Shown here piece by piece: positions 11,506 through 21,867 of a stretch of DNA of 64,000 bases. Source of the stretch: Telmatactis stephensoni (taxonomy: Eukaryota; Cnidaria; Anthozoa; Actiniaria; Isophelliidae); assembly GCA_029948255.1 (NCBI GenBank), contig JALIZF010001290.1, positions 124,001-188,000 on the forward strand, given 5' to 3'. The notes under the pieces are model-generated. The model was not told the DNA's origin, did not search any database, and saw only the letters and a program-made list of their open reading frames with translations. Each line of letters begins with the position of its first letter. Position 1 is the first letter of the stretch. The translations under genes were made by a program, and so were the position numbers.

Positions 11506-11787
11506 ATGGCTTTAAAAATAGAACATCAAGTTGCGGTCGATCTAAGTATATCTGGGCACTCGCTATTCGTTACTGGCAAAGGAGGTACAGGAAAATCATT
11601 TGTGGTTGCAAAAATATTTAAAGAGTTAACCAAGCTTAACAGAAAAGTTTTTGTGACCTGCAGTACTGGAATCGCGTGTTCCAACCTTCCCAATTCTGTT
11701 GGAGCAAGAACACTCCATTCGTTTGCCGGTATTAAGGATGGACGAGGCTCTTCTGAAAGCCTTCTAAATCTTGTGAAGTCAAACGAC
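11506..11787 (+). CDS. PIF1-like helicase, N-terminal exon fragment
   Basis: An ATG at 11506 opens 94 codons ending at a possible donor (GTAAAT at 11788, phase 0). The protein has a clear Walker A loop, VTGKGGTGKSFVVAKIF, then VFVTCSTGIACSNLP and ARTLHSFAGIKDGRGS. This is the motif I / Ia order of PIF1/RRM3-type DNA helicases, which unwind DNA in an ATP-dependent way. The Walker B and later helicase motifs are not found downstream, so only the beginning survives. Such helicases occur in Helitrons and in other large eukaryotic transposons. It sits just inside the left arm of the 1.5 kb element and overlaps the opposite-strand exon by 9 bases. Confidence 0.75.
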
Positions 11788-11986
11788 GTAAATTCGGTTT
11801 CCCCCTCGCTCCAAGCGGATTCTTTCACGCTTCACAGAGGGGAAAACTCTTTTCACAATCCTGCCGATTTCTCGATCAGGAATCGAATTTTCCTTCTCCA
11901 GCTGCTGGCTTTCACAAAACATTTCACTTAGTTTTGCTGCAGATATGTGGAATCCTTCTCCACAAACAGCGAAGTTTTTTAAAAGC
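11779..11986 (-). CDS. C-terminal exon of an unknown DNA-binding-like protein
   Basis: On the minus strand a polypyrimidine tract and acceptor (TTCTTTAG) precede a clean 69-codon frame ending in TGA at 11779-11781. The peptide begins LLKNFAVCGEGFHISAAKLS and ends with a basic segment, RRIV-like then ERIRLERGGNRIYVV. The alternating helices and basic tail suggest a winged-helix-like fold, but this is only a guess. The exon enters in phase 2, so it cannot join exon 12624-12904 (phase 1 donor) directly and an intermediate exon would be missing. It lies inside the 1.5 kb element. Confidence 0.5.
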
Positions 11987-12623
11987 CTAAAGAAAAGAAC
12001 ATAACATTTTAAAATCCAGACAACGTAAATCAGTAAAAAAATTGAAAATATACGCTACTCACCATAACATAAAATATTGTATTCCATGCTTAGAGTCCTC
12101 AGTAACACTCAACATGGTGACCTTCTACTTAAGCTCATTAACACTGGTCCCATCAACTACTGGTGCACATGTAACGTTAAACTCGCTTTGTTTCAGCCCT
12201 TCTCTCTTATTGACTGTTACTAAGAGAGTGCGTTACACTGATACGTTAGATTTGAATTTCAAACTGCTCTCAAGTTACCCATGTAATCTCCTCTCAGGTT
12301 ACTGGCATTTACGATTACCGGAAACTCGCTATTATTAGCGTCTCGTTTTCAAACCTCAACACAGGAAACCCAAAATACTAATTGATTTATTCTTTTATTT
12401 ATGACTCTTAAAAGCCGGGCTCCCTGTGTAGATACTAAGCTTTAGCCAGTCCTCTGCAGTCTTTTAAGCACACAATAAGTGTTTCGAGACATTTTCTATT
12501 TCAAACAACCTGGCACTATCAAATTACGTAAGCACTGAATATTGTAACAATAAGTACAGAGTTTTATAGGTCTTTTAGATAAACCTCTTGAAACATATCA
12601 ACTGAAAATTGTCACATACGTAC

Positions 12624-15600
12624 CCCTCGTTCCTGGCTGATCTGATATTTCAAACCCTGCTCCATCACAAATAACATATGATTCCTGAGTGTTTGCGAAT
12701 TGCTTTACAAGCTCTGCAATTCCTCCTTGATTCGCATCTTTTTCTTCAAATTGCACATAAGCTGAACCTGTTATAATTGGCTTGAAGCCATCATCGAAGT
12801 CAGCCAATAAAATTGATCTTGTCATTGTTTTCTTGCCTTGACGGTTTACAGGAACTGGAATATGTCTTTGTTGCACAAGTGGTTTTGGGAAATTATTGTA
12901 ATTTCTGTAAAAAAGAGCATAAACATTAATTCAATGGTGGTGTTAGGGGAGGGGAGGTGCAGCAAGTGAGGGGGATTTGTACTTTTGCTGACTATCATTT
13001 AAACAAAAGTAGATTACACAGTCAAATATAAGGTTTGAACATTTGACTAGGTAGCGCATAAAGTTAGGGGGCTACCCCCCCCCCCCCCCCCCCCCTACAC
13101 ACACACACACACGTCCCTGGTGATCAGTTCACATTTTAAATGAGATGAGCTAATGATTGCAATTTGTAAATAGGTCTTTCTAACATATATACTTTACTGA
13201 TATCTTGGAAGGTTTAGAAGGACTAAAAATATATTTTGGCAATTATTCTTGGCAAGCAATGCCAAACTCAAACGCTTTTTTAACTCACGGATACTCCGTA
13301 GGAGTAGCTGTGAGTTATCCTGGACATTTCTCATTTGCATGAAATTCTGTGCAACAATAGGTATTGTTTAAAATCCTCCAGCCTGCTTTGCGCGCTTAAA
13401 CAATAGAAACCGGTTCTAACCGGTTACTACGCGAGTCCTTGTGAAACAATGACAACAAAGGTCTAACCGGGCGGGTTACGTTTGGGACTTTCTGATTTGC
13501 ATTGTAACAATTGCTATTGTTAAAAATCCTCCAGCCTGCTTTGGGCACTCAAATAGAAGAAACCAGTTCTAACCGGTTAATCTTCGTGAAGAGATTTCAA
13601 TGCTTGTTTGGACTGTTTGCGATGAATTCAAAAGATCAATCGAATATCGAATATGCATAATTAGCAGCTACATTCCAACGTGCATTTGATCGCACCCTTT
13701 CCCAGTGTATACTTCAGACTCAGTACCGATTCAGCTGTACGTTCTAGAATTCGACAAACAAAAGCTAAGCATACGGTCAGTTTAGATTCAGTTGAAAATT
13801 CTTTGAGATTTTTATAATTTCACAACCAGGTTTATAGTTGCTAATTGTCTGTGAATGAGGCTTTGATTCGAGATACACAAGTGTTTACGGTAATATCGAA
13901 ATTTGCCATTTATGTCTTTACAAATGACATGAATTAAAGACATCTAAAGTAACGCAGTTAAATGCCTATGGTAAAATAGGACTATTTATGTTGCTCACTT
14001 TTAGTGCTCGTACCCTAATCAAGGCTGTCAAAGTAAACCCGAGGGGGAGGGGATTGCAGGAAAAAGACGAAAAAGGGTGCGATTTGATCAAGAGTTGAAT
14101 TTTTTTGTCTAAATCCCGACAGTTGGGAAACAAATTGATCAAACATGCTTAACATTTCTTAATATTTATGTGTCCCGGGACCAAGATAATTATCAAATGC
14201 CTGACTGGGGGGACTGCAAACGCTTTCAAACCCCCTTATTTTAGTTGCAGTCTCCCCTTCCCCCTTCGGGATTTACTTTGGTGCATACGTTTTTCCTTTT
14301 GGAATTGGCTTGTATGCTATGTAGCTGTATCCGTGAGTTGTCTCATTGAGACCTTTGATTGATCTTGCATCTCATTAGATACACTGAATAAATTAGATAT
14401 TTGAATAAATGTGTTCTACAGCCTTTTTGCAAAACGAAGCAAAACATATTTTTTCTGTCCGGATCGATACGAGTACGTGCGTCTTAATTTCTTTTTGGCT
14501 GAATAACCGCCCGTTTACTCTCCAGCCGTTTGAGCACGTGCGTTCGGGAATGCGAGGTCAATTGAACATGTTTATTTGCAAAGCACACTCTACTTGTTTT
14601 GGTATAGTATCTTTCACAAAGACATTTTTATTCAAAAAGCCCTACTAATTAAAAGCGAACGCACTAACTCACAGAATTAGTCGAGGGAATTTACATGTAC
14701 ACTGTAATATTAAATAGTAGTAATCGACTAAAATCAGTTGTTTTTTACAATGTAAAATCAAACAATCAAACTTGCATGGTCACAAATTTTCAAAACCTAT
14801 CGCCCCATGTAAGGTAATCCGGAGCTAGGCTGGATTCCGGATCCTATGGCCCGGATTCCGGATCCCAGTCGCTCGGATTCCGGATTCTAGTCAATGGATT
14901 CCGGATTCCAGTGGTTGGATTCCGGATTCCAAAACTTTTAATAGTTTTCAAGAAGCTAGAAAATACATTTTAAAGCTTTGGCCAAGAAATGTATTTTCTA
15001 TGCAAGACTATGTACCATAATCAAGTATACGTACGCAAATGCACGAATATGTTATAAAAGAATGAGAACACATACCTCTCATTTTGAGAAGTCTTGCTTG
15101 TTCATACGAGCTAGAGAGTCATACGAACAAAACATCCGATGTCGGAAGTTATGCCGGATTTTATAAGTGTTGCATAAAATTCTTAAGGAAACAGTTGATG
15201 TAGTGGCGAAATATTTTACTCACTGTAATCATGCATAGTTCGCAGTATTTTGACTTTTAATTTCTGTGGCTGTTTTCGTTGGCTAAAATACCTAAATAAT
15301 TATTTGTTCATTTCCTTTATTTTGAGTAACTTAATATACACCAAGCAGCACTAATGCCCAATCTTCGCGCTAACACACTTTAATGAAACTTTCAATGTAT
15401 CACTGACGTGCACGTGTAATAACAATGATTATAACGTAACATAGCTAAAATCTTACGCGCGCTCTGACTGGCCAGAAAGCTATGAACTATTTGCCCATGG
15501 GCTGCACTGCGCGCGCTCTATCTTCGTCATCGTCTTTTTCGTTTTTAAGATTGCGACACATATAACGCGCGCTCTGATTGGCTGAAAAATCTATGAACTA

Positions 15601-17245
15601 TTTCCCCATGGGCTGCACGGCTCCGTTTTTAACGTTCTAGGCTTTGTTATAAATATTAGACAACAGAAAGCCGCGCGCCCATTGCGTTATAGACGCACGA
15701 GAGAAAATATAAAGAACGATTAACAAACGTAAGAGTGGCACGAGGCGTAGCCGAGTGCGACTTTAGTTTGTTAAGAGTTCTTTATATTTTCTCAAGTGCG
15801 TCTATAACGCAATGGGCGCGCGGCTTTCTGTTGTCTAATTGATAAACATTATTTCTCATTTATAAACATTTTGAGCCCCGCGCTCATCACGTACAAAACA
15901 AAACAAAGAATGTCGTACTTACAGTAAGAATCCATTGTTCAGTCCTCACAATCAATACACAAAAGGCGAGCTAGATCAAACGTACAATACTGCTATCTCT
16001 GAGTTTTTCACTTTCGTTAGAAATAATACGAGTAATTGGTTTGATTTGTTCATCGGTGCTTCAGTTTCTAATTTTGCCAGTTCTGCATGAATGGCGAACC
16101 TTGTAGTTCTTCTCGCGGAAAAGCTAACACCTTCCAGACGGGTTGGTGCTGACTGCTCTAAACTGAGTCGCTTCTTGTTTTGTTTTTCTTCTTTCTAATT
16201 TTGTATATTACTGACAAACGGTCACCCATAAACTTATTTCATCATATATTTTTGGCACCAGCTACCGGTTTGTTCATTATTGATGTCAATAACGGTATGC
16301 CAACAAACCTCCCGGTGGTCTTTATAAATTATATGAACTTGATGACAGATAGAGTGCTTACAATATATCCGTGAAAAGCGTTGTAAGGAATTGCACTAAT
16401 TTGCACTGATTAAACAATACAAAACAAAGGATTTCGCGCTATTTAGTACAATTTAGTTCGATAACTTTTTCACGGATATATTGTAAGCGCTCAAGAGAGC
16501 ATAAATATGCTCTCTTGAAGCGCTCTATAATACAATGAATTAACAGCTCACAGAGGAGGGGAGGGGTGGGGAAAAAGCAAGAATTATCATGGCCTTCTGG
16601 ATTCCAGTTCTGAACTCCAAACTCTGGATTCCGGATCCCAAGATTCGGATTCCGGATTCCAAAGTCATATTTTTCTTGGATTCCGGATTCCGGATTACCT
16701 TACACGGGGCGAAACCTAATATACTCTAATCTTATCTTCCTGGCCTTTAGCAAAAGATATATGGAATACCATCATATATATACCACGGCAAGTTTAGCGA
16801 GTTCATGAGTTGGTGGAAACATTTCTTACCTGGGAGCCGGTCCTGTATAGGTTGCTGACGGCTGAACAACAGAGTCATCCCCTTCTACTAAATAAATTCC
16901 CATATCTTCCATGTCTTCGCAATTAAACCTCCCATCAGGTTCACTAAAAAAGATGTTTCTCCTCATATCTTCGAGATAGACAGACTCTTTCACGACCTAT
17001 AAATAATGAAATTAAAACTGATCAGTTACGAGAGCTTTCATTCGCAGTCATGTCTTCAAACGAGGGACTCTTACCTTAAATAAACTGCAAACTCTGTCGA
17101 GAGTTAAATCATTCTCATTTATATTAATTCTTTTTTCTTTTCTTGTCAAAACCAAAGTTTTCCCCAATCTGAACGCCATCTCACCTGAAGCTCTACCAGT
17201 TACAAAACCTGTGTCACAGAATACACTGTACCGGCTTGTAGCCAT
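12624..17245 (-). CDS. unrecognised spliced gene reading inward from the right arm
   Basis: Three minus-strand exons join without a frame break: 17245-17075 (57 codons from ATG, MATSRYSVFCDTGFVTGRAS, donor GTAAG), 16996-16830 (phase 0 in, phase 2 out; includes SVYLEDMRRNIFFSEPDGRF) and 12904-12624 (phase 2 in, phase 1 out; includes VNRQGKKTMTRSILLADFDD). All six splice borders are canonical. I do not recognise the protein family. Later exons are not visible; the small exon at 11779-11986 is a candidate only if an intermediate exon has been lost. The ATG is ~200 bp inside the right arm of the 11.8 kb unit, mirroring the integrase at the left. The second intron contains the 1.9 kb GGATTCC element. 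ATTGG (CCAAT on this strand) occurs twice upstream, near 17362 and 17424. Confidence 0.65.
13075..13112. repeat. poly-C / (AC)n microsatellite
   Basis: About 21 C residues are followed by an (AC)n run. Confidence 0.9.
13337..13580. repeat. tandem pair of ~95-bp repeats
   Basis: The segment containing TCCTCCAGCCTGCTTTG and ending AACCGGTTCTAACCGGTTA (13337-13430) is repeated at 13484-13580 with substitutions. No coding role seen. Confidence 0.75.
13581..14800. other. intronic region without recognised features
   Basis: Only short open frames (for example 14168-14362 and 14409-14648), with no domains or splice partners. This part belongs to the second intron of the minus-strand gene. Confidence 0.45.
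15456..15621. repeat. duplicated GCGCTCTGATTGGC block
   Basis: The segment containing GCGCGCTCTGACTGGC and CCCATGGGCTGCAC is present twice (15456-15522 and 15563-15621), with the same order of motifs. ATTGG/CCAAT and CATGG elements are conserved between copies. Confidence 0.75.
15656..15839. mobile_element. 184-bp hairpin MITE
   Basis: Inverted arms of ~85 bp begin ATTAGACAACAGAAAGCCGC and end with its complement. The centre contains the small hairpin CACGAGGCGTAGCCGAGTG. Arm identity is high, implying recent mobility. Confidence 0.85.
16353..16491. mobile_element. ~139-bp hairpin MITE
   Basis: Ends AGTGCTTACAATATATCCGT and its complement are inverted over 25 bp around an AT-rich centre. 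Confidence 0.75.
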
Positions 17246-17449
17246 ATTGATCGTGTGAGCAGTGGATAACCAATGGCAAAGAAGAAATTTTTGAAGTCTG
17301 CGTTGTCCCACACAAACTTTGACATAATATGCACAATCTGGCGTGGGAACAGCCCTCTGTGATTGGTTGAAAATACATTTCTAGTTCGGCTAGGCAAGCT
17401 AGGCGTGGGAACGCCTATCTATGATTGGATGAAAATGAAACCGACTTTA

Positions 17450-17765
17450 TCTGGGGGTACAAGGCGTACCGAAAAATCATTGTTTGTAGAGGTGGAGTCT
17501 AAGTATGCTGACTAAATTTTGACAAAATCTCCTGTCTCCCCACCCCAGAAGGGAATTCCCTTCCTTTGATAATAAAGAAAACGAATAAGGGAGTTTTTTT
17601 GAAATTAAATTTATTTTCAAACTGTTAATATTCATACAGCTCATGATCGTTTTTATTTCTGCTGTCTGAATCAACGAAATGCGGATTTCTGGTCTTTTAA
17701 AGTTTTTGAACTTCATTAACGATATTGAGAAACACAAAAATAAGTAATTTTTAAATTTTAATTTA
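17450..17765 (-). repeat. right arm of the 11.8 kb inverted-repeat pair
   Basis: This is the complement of 5932-6241 with scattered substitutions, including the matching inner edge (CGGTACGCCTTGTACCCCC on the minus strand) and the same AT-rich outer tip. Its inner edge faces the start of the minus-strand gene at 17245. Confidence 0.85.
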
Positions 17766-18940
17766 ATTTAAGACTTCAGATTTCACTGGCATATGTTAAT
17801 ATTGGTGAAATATATGAATCAAAAAGTTTATTTGCCTGCGTTGGTTTTAATTTCTTGAAATCAATTTTTCTTGAAAGATTGAAAAAAGCATATGTAGAGC
17901 TTTTTCTCGAATTTGTTTTAAATTGCCAGTTGATGTAATTTTTACTCCCAGGTACGTATATTCATTTAATTACAATATCAATTGATTTTGTATTTATGGT
18001 AAATGTAGGTGGTTTACTTAATTTTTTATAAGCAAAAATCATAACTTTCGATTTCTTTTCATTAATCGTCATTAACCATTTTTGTGGTTACAGGCTTGGT
18101 TACAAGCCGTAACCTCTATGTCATCGAGTGTGTAAGCGTGTGTGTAATTCGGGTTTGCCGAAGTTGACACGAAGTGATGTATTCGGCAGGCATTCGGAAT
18201 TGACTCGAGGTTTACTTTGTCAGTTTTAGTCGATTTTAATGACTGAAATATAATTCACTCCAAGAAATATCGTCTTTTCATTATCCATTATTGCTCTTCT
18301 TATATAAATCTCTTCATCTACGTGAACTGTGTTGCACATTTTTCGATAAATATGGCATTTACGACGATCTCCCGAAAGAGACAGGAAACCCAGCGCTAGT
18401 TGTTTGATTTGGTGATGTAGTCAGTTAAGAAATATTTGCCATTTGCCATAGTCAATAGTTGCGATTATTATATGAATATTTCTGCTTGAGTGAAAGTTTT
18501 TGCAAGTTTTTTTTATAAACATTGGGTTTACGAAGACATTCTGAACGAACTGAGAGCACCCGTGCAAGCATGGGCATTTAAGCTTACTAACCGATTGAGA
18601 GCTTGATTACACGGTGAGTTTATACCGCTTTGAATGAAATAATCTTGTGCTATTTTGCCTACACAGCCAGATGTAGTTTTCAGCGATGTACACAAGCTCT
18701 TTTCGATTTATGGTTTTGCAGATTTCTGTAATGCTTGTTGAGAATTTCGGCGACCGTTTGTAGTTTGGATCACGGCGTTCGTCGATCTCACTGACGATTG
18801 TTGGTTTTATATTACGCTATAGCTAGTTGGCATTTTAAAATACAAAAGTTTCCTATATTTCTTTGCATTCCTGCCATTAATTTCACTGTTGATTAGGTTT
18901 GAAACCTCGGCGTGTTTACTCTTAGGTTTTAATAAGTCTG
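17766..18940. other. intron region with one dispersed-repeat fragment
   Basis: No gene recognised. Around 18086-18212 lies a diverged copy of the TTCGG/ACACGAAGTG dispersed repeat, which also occurs at 32090-32225, 36290-36405 and 36890-37000. Confidence 0.5.
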
Positions 18941-18946
18941 GGTGAA

Positions 18947-19045
18947 TAAACCACAGGGAACCCGGCTTTATTCAGCTATATTTGCTGCGAGCGAAGCGAG
19001 CAGCGAAACTAATCTCGACGGTCTTCCTGTGTTACAATTGGCCGG
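18947..19045 (+). repeat. CACAGGGAACCCGG terminus-like motif
   Basis: CACAGGGAACCCGGCTTT here differs at one base from the left tip of the 10898-12428 element. Like that tip, it is followed ~60-70 bp later by a TTCCTGTGTT match. Between them is the palindrome GCTGCGAGCGAAGCGAGCAG. This suggests the start of a related element that runs into the ORF at 19287. No right end was found. Confidence 0.45.
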
Positions 19046-19286
19046 GAGAGTCTGGGCACTTTATATGCTCGGTTCAGACTGGATCTTCGAGGAGTTTGTG
19101 GCTTTTCATGTACGATTTTATGAATATGCAGCACTTTGGGCAGCGGAAAAATGTTTGAAATTATGCGTTGGATAAGCTACGTAAGCCACGTTGTGCAGAC
19201 ATCCGTTGTGCAATCATTCAATGTACTGTGTGTTTCCTTGTGGTTCGTTTCGTGGAGTTTTTTTTTAGAAAGGTGAATATAAAACA

Positions 19287-19922
19287 ATGTCAAACACTGA
19301 TTTAATTGTTAATGGAAGCATTCATCAAGGTGATGATCGCTTTAGCGATGTTTCTAGGGGAAGACAATGTGCTTTTATGAGTCTTTCAGCTCTGTTACGT
19401 GCAAACTCGTGCCCTGTTTCACGATGGTCAACTCCGACAGTCGATCGAATATTAGTTGAAGGAGACGCTATGTATGTAAAGGCTTTCGAAGAGCAAACTA
19501 TACCAGATACAGAAACACTGCCGCTGACTTCTTTGCCAGATCGAACCAGTTGGCCTTCGACAAGAACTGAAACACAACAATCAGCCATTGAGGCAAAACA
19601 CTCGCCTGATAAGGCAAACAAACAAAATGAACGGCTCGACGTAGCCAACAAATCAAATCAATCACCCGATAAGGTGACAAATACAAACCTACCTGATATG
19701 GTAGAGCCCATCGAGGCAAACAAACGAAATAAATCGCTTAACAAGGCAAAAACTCGAAATGAACAGCCCGACGTGGCTAAAAAATCAAATCAATCACCTA
19801 AAAGGATGACAAATACAAATAATCTCAATACATTAAAAGTGGTCCTAGTTAATCGCGTTTGGCTGAGTATGAATAATGTAATCTTGCTGACTCCAGTGTT
19901 TTCTTCTGAATTACAATTATAA
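19287..19922 (+). CDS. cysteine-peptidase-like N-terminal ORF, element-derived
   Basis: The ATG at 19287 opens a 211-codon frame. Residues ~20-75 contain SRGRQCAFMSLSALL (a candidate Cys nucleophile in GRQC) and VDRILVEGDAMYVKAFEE. I associate this pairing with OTU/C76-like papain-fold peptidase modules found in large animal transposons such as Helitrons. The following ~80 residues are hydrophilic and contain a repeated segment (DVANKSNQSPDKVTNTN, then DVAKKSNQSPKRMTNTN) from a ~125-bp duplication. The catalytic His region is not seen and the last ~25 codons look like readthrough into non-coding DNA, so the gene is truncated. A related terminus motif lies 340 bp upstream. Confidence 0.4.
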   Translation: MSNTDLIVNGSIHQGDDRFSDVSRGRQCAFMSLSALLRANSCPVSRWSTPTVDRILVEGDAMYVKAFEEQTIPDTETLPLTSLPDRTSWPSTRTETQQSAIEAKHSPDKANKQNERLDVANKSNQSPDKVTNTNLPDMVEPIEANKRNKSLNKAKTRNEQPDVAKKSNQSPKRMTNTNNLNTLKVVLVNRVWLSMNNVILLTPVFSSELQL

Positions 19923-20540
19923 ACTTGGTCGCAGCACTTCACTTTCAAAAGAAATCGCTAGTTCTATACTTTATCGAAACGCTAATATTGGCCGGGATTC
20001 CTGAGATCGTTAATGTACGATCGACATCCGGTAAGCATCCTATTACAGCAAATTACATGAGCATGTAATATAAAGCCGTTTGACACTGCTAGTTCGTATA
20101 GTAAGCTGATAGGGGATTAAGTTTATTGACTTTCGTAACGCATTCTCTAGTAAACCTTTGTGTGTCCTTGGGGATGTCTATATAGTGTTTTGGAAACTTT
20201 TGCTACCTCTCGATTGAGGCGTACTGCATGACCTTGTTTTAGTTGTTTTAAAATGTGAAATGTCACGGTGATGTCACGCAAGGTGTGCAGAATCCCCATG
20301 AAAGCTTGAAATTTTGATTTTGACACTTGCATGTATGTGCTTTTGCTTTCATGTTTATTTTTCATGAACTGTATTTTTAAAATTACTTCAAATTAAATTT
20401 ATTTGAATAATTTCGTAATCTTAGAGCAATTAAGTGCAATCACTCTACTTCTTTCATGGTTTTAGTCATTACATATATTTCTACAGTTTGTTATCTTTTC
20501 TCTCAATTTGTTTTTGATTATTTTACCTGTAACCACATGT
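19923..20540. other. intron region, nothing recognised
   Basis: No domain, splice-consistent exon or inverted repeat found. The right edge carries CTGTAACCACATGTCCTCTT, which resembles the GTAACCACATGGCCTC motif at 33510, 42350 and 43486. Confidence 0.45.
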
Positions 20541-20555
20541 CCTCTTAGAGGGCTT

Positions 20556-21553
20556 TTATTTACAAATTTGTGATACCGCGTTGAGACTATTTTGAAGTCC
20601 TTGGCGTGAGTGAGATAATAAGACTAGATCATCTGCATAGAATAAAGACGTCAATTTCAATTCAGCGTTTAGATATATAGGATCAGTGCATGGTGTTTGA
20701 TCAAGAAGTTTTGGAAGTTCGTTGAGGTAAAGATTAAATAATAAAGGGCTTAAGATACAACCTTGTCTTACACCACGGTTGTATTCAAAAGTTTTCGTTC
20801 TTTTAGTTCCTAATTTAATAAAACATTTAGATTTCATATATATATTTCTGATTAATTTATAACAATTTCCGTTGATATTGTTTTCAAGTAATTTAGTAAA
20901 AAGTCCTTTATGCCAAATTGAATCAAAAGCTTTCTTGAAATCAATAAAGCATGCATATATTTTTCCTCCGCTGACATTTTTGACGTATTTATCAATAATT
21001 GTTCTGAGAGTAAAAATGTGATCAGTTGTTCTATGATTTGGAAGGAAACCAATTTGTGATTTATGAATCAGGTTATGTTTTTGTACAAAATTTAGCAGCC
21101 GTTGGTTAATAATAACCAAAAAGAATTTACCTAAGCAACTAGAGACACATATACCTCGATAATTGCTGGGATCATCGCGATCTCCACTCTTAAAAATGGG
21201 GGTTATAGAGCCTACATACCAGGTGTCTGGAAAATTCCCCGAATTCAGTATCAAATTAAATAGCTTAACATACATTGGTAACATAGTTCCAACACTGTGT
21301 TGTATCATTTCGTTTCTTATTTTATCTGAGAATGCGGCTTTGTTCGCCTTTAGAAGTTTCGTACAAGATAGAATTTCTGTCTCAGTAATATCTGTGATCA
21401 ATTCGAAATTGGGTTCACAAAATGCATTTTCAAGTCTTTTCAATCTTTCATCTGCTACTTGTTGGTTATCGCACTGTGCATGTGAATGCAGTGATTGAAA
21501 GTGGTTTAACCATTGAGTTTCGTGTATAGGAGGAAGAATATCTTCTTTTATCT
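20556..21553 (-). pseudogene. LINE reverse transcriptase fragment
   Basis: An uninterrupted minus-strand frame of ~330 codons encodes the palm of a non-LTR retrotransposon reverse transcriptase: VGSITPIFKSGDRDDPSNYR, the first catalytic Asp in CFIDFKKAFDSIW, RGVRQGCILSPLLFNLYLNE, and the YADD box in TSLFYADDLVLLS. Reverse transcriptases of this type copy the element RNA at a nicked target. The usual thumb and C-terminal region after YADD stops early at 20556. The N-terminal endonuclease is absent: the frame begins at ~21553, where the sequence changes abruptly. The element is truncated at both sides and cannot be autonomous. Clade not assigned. Confidence 0.9.
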
Positions 21554-21586
21554 CCTACGCTACGAAAAGCTCTGGCCAAGGCCCAC

Positions 21587-21867
21587 TCGAACTTTTACTA
21601 TCTCGAACTTTTGCTAACTCGAATTTTTGCTATCTCGAACTTTTGCTATCTCGAATTTGCTAACTCGTATTTTTTTCTAACTCGAACCTTTGCTAACTCG
21701 TATTTTTTTCTAACTCGAACCTTTGCTAACTCGAACTTTTGCTATCTCAAATTTTTGCTATCTCGAACTTTTGCTATCTCGAATTTTTGCTATCTCGAAC
21801 TTTTGCTATCTCGAACTTTTCCTAACTCGAATTTTTTCTAACTCGAACTTTTCTATCTCGAATTTTA
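21587..21867. repeat. 16-bp tandem repeat
   Basis: About 17 units of CTCGAACTTTTGCTAT with variants (CTCGAATTTTTGCTAT, CTCGTATTTTTTTCTAA). Frames across it are repeat translations, not genes. Confidence 0.93.

Larger units (their letters stand above)
10898..12428. mobile_element. 1.5 kb element with 7-bp target duplication
   Basis: The left end reads CACAGGGAGCCCGGCTTTTA and the right end is its complement. The inverted arms continue for ~245 bp (10898-11143 against ~12185-12428), with further similarity near 11320 and 12150. The flanks are identical: TAGATAC at 10891-10897 and again at 12429-12435, a 7-bp target duplication. Inside lie a PIF1-like helicase exon (+) and a small C-terminal exon (-). 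It looks like an internally deleted copy of a larger coding element, inserted inside the 11.8 kb unit. Confidence 0.85.
14801..16711. mobile_element. 1.9 kb element with 22-bp ends and GGATTCC repeats
   Basis: The left end (14801-14822, CGCCCCATGTAAGGTAATCC) and right end (16690-16711) are inverted over 22 bp with one mismatch. The flanking octamers are AAACCTAT (14793-14800) and AAACCTAA (16712-16719), an 8-bp target duplication with one change, as hAT elements make. Clusters of GGATTCCGGATTCC lie next to each end (14833-14935 and 16612-16690). No transposase is visible, so it is non-autonomous. Two smaller hairpin MITEs sit inside it. Confidence 0.8.
5932..17765. mobile_element. ~11.8 kb candidate DNA transposon with long inverted ends
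   Basis: Two ~310-bp arms in opposite orientation (5932-6241 and 17450-17765) enclose an integrase gene that starts 46 bp inside the left arm and a second spliced gene that starts ~200 bp inside the right arm. A minus-strand RING gene and a nested smaller element lie between them. Gene directions point inward from both ends, as in large cut-and-paste elements. The integrase is the DDE type seen in eukaryotic elements sometimes called IS3EU or Ginger-like, but the class is not certain. The outer tips are AT-rich and I could not define a target duplication. It is therefore also possible that the arms are two copies of one short repeat that happen to bracket the genes. Confidence 0.6.
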
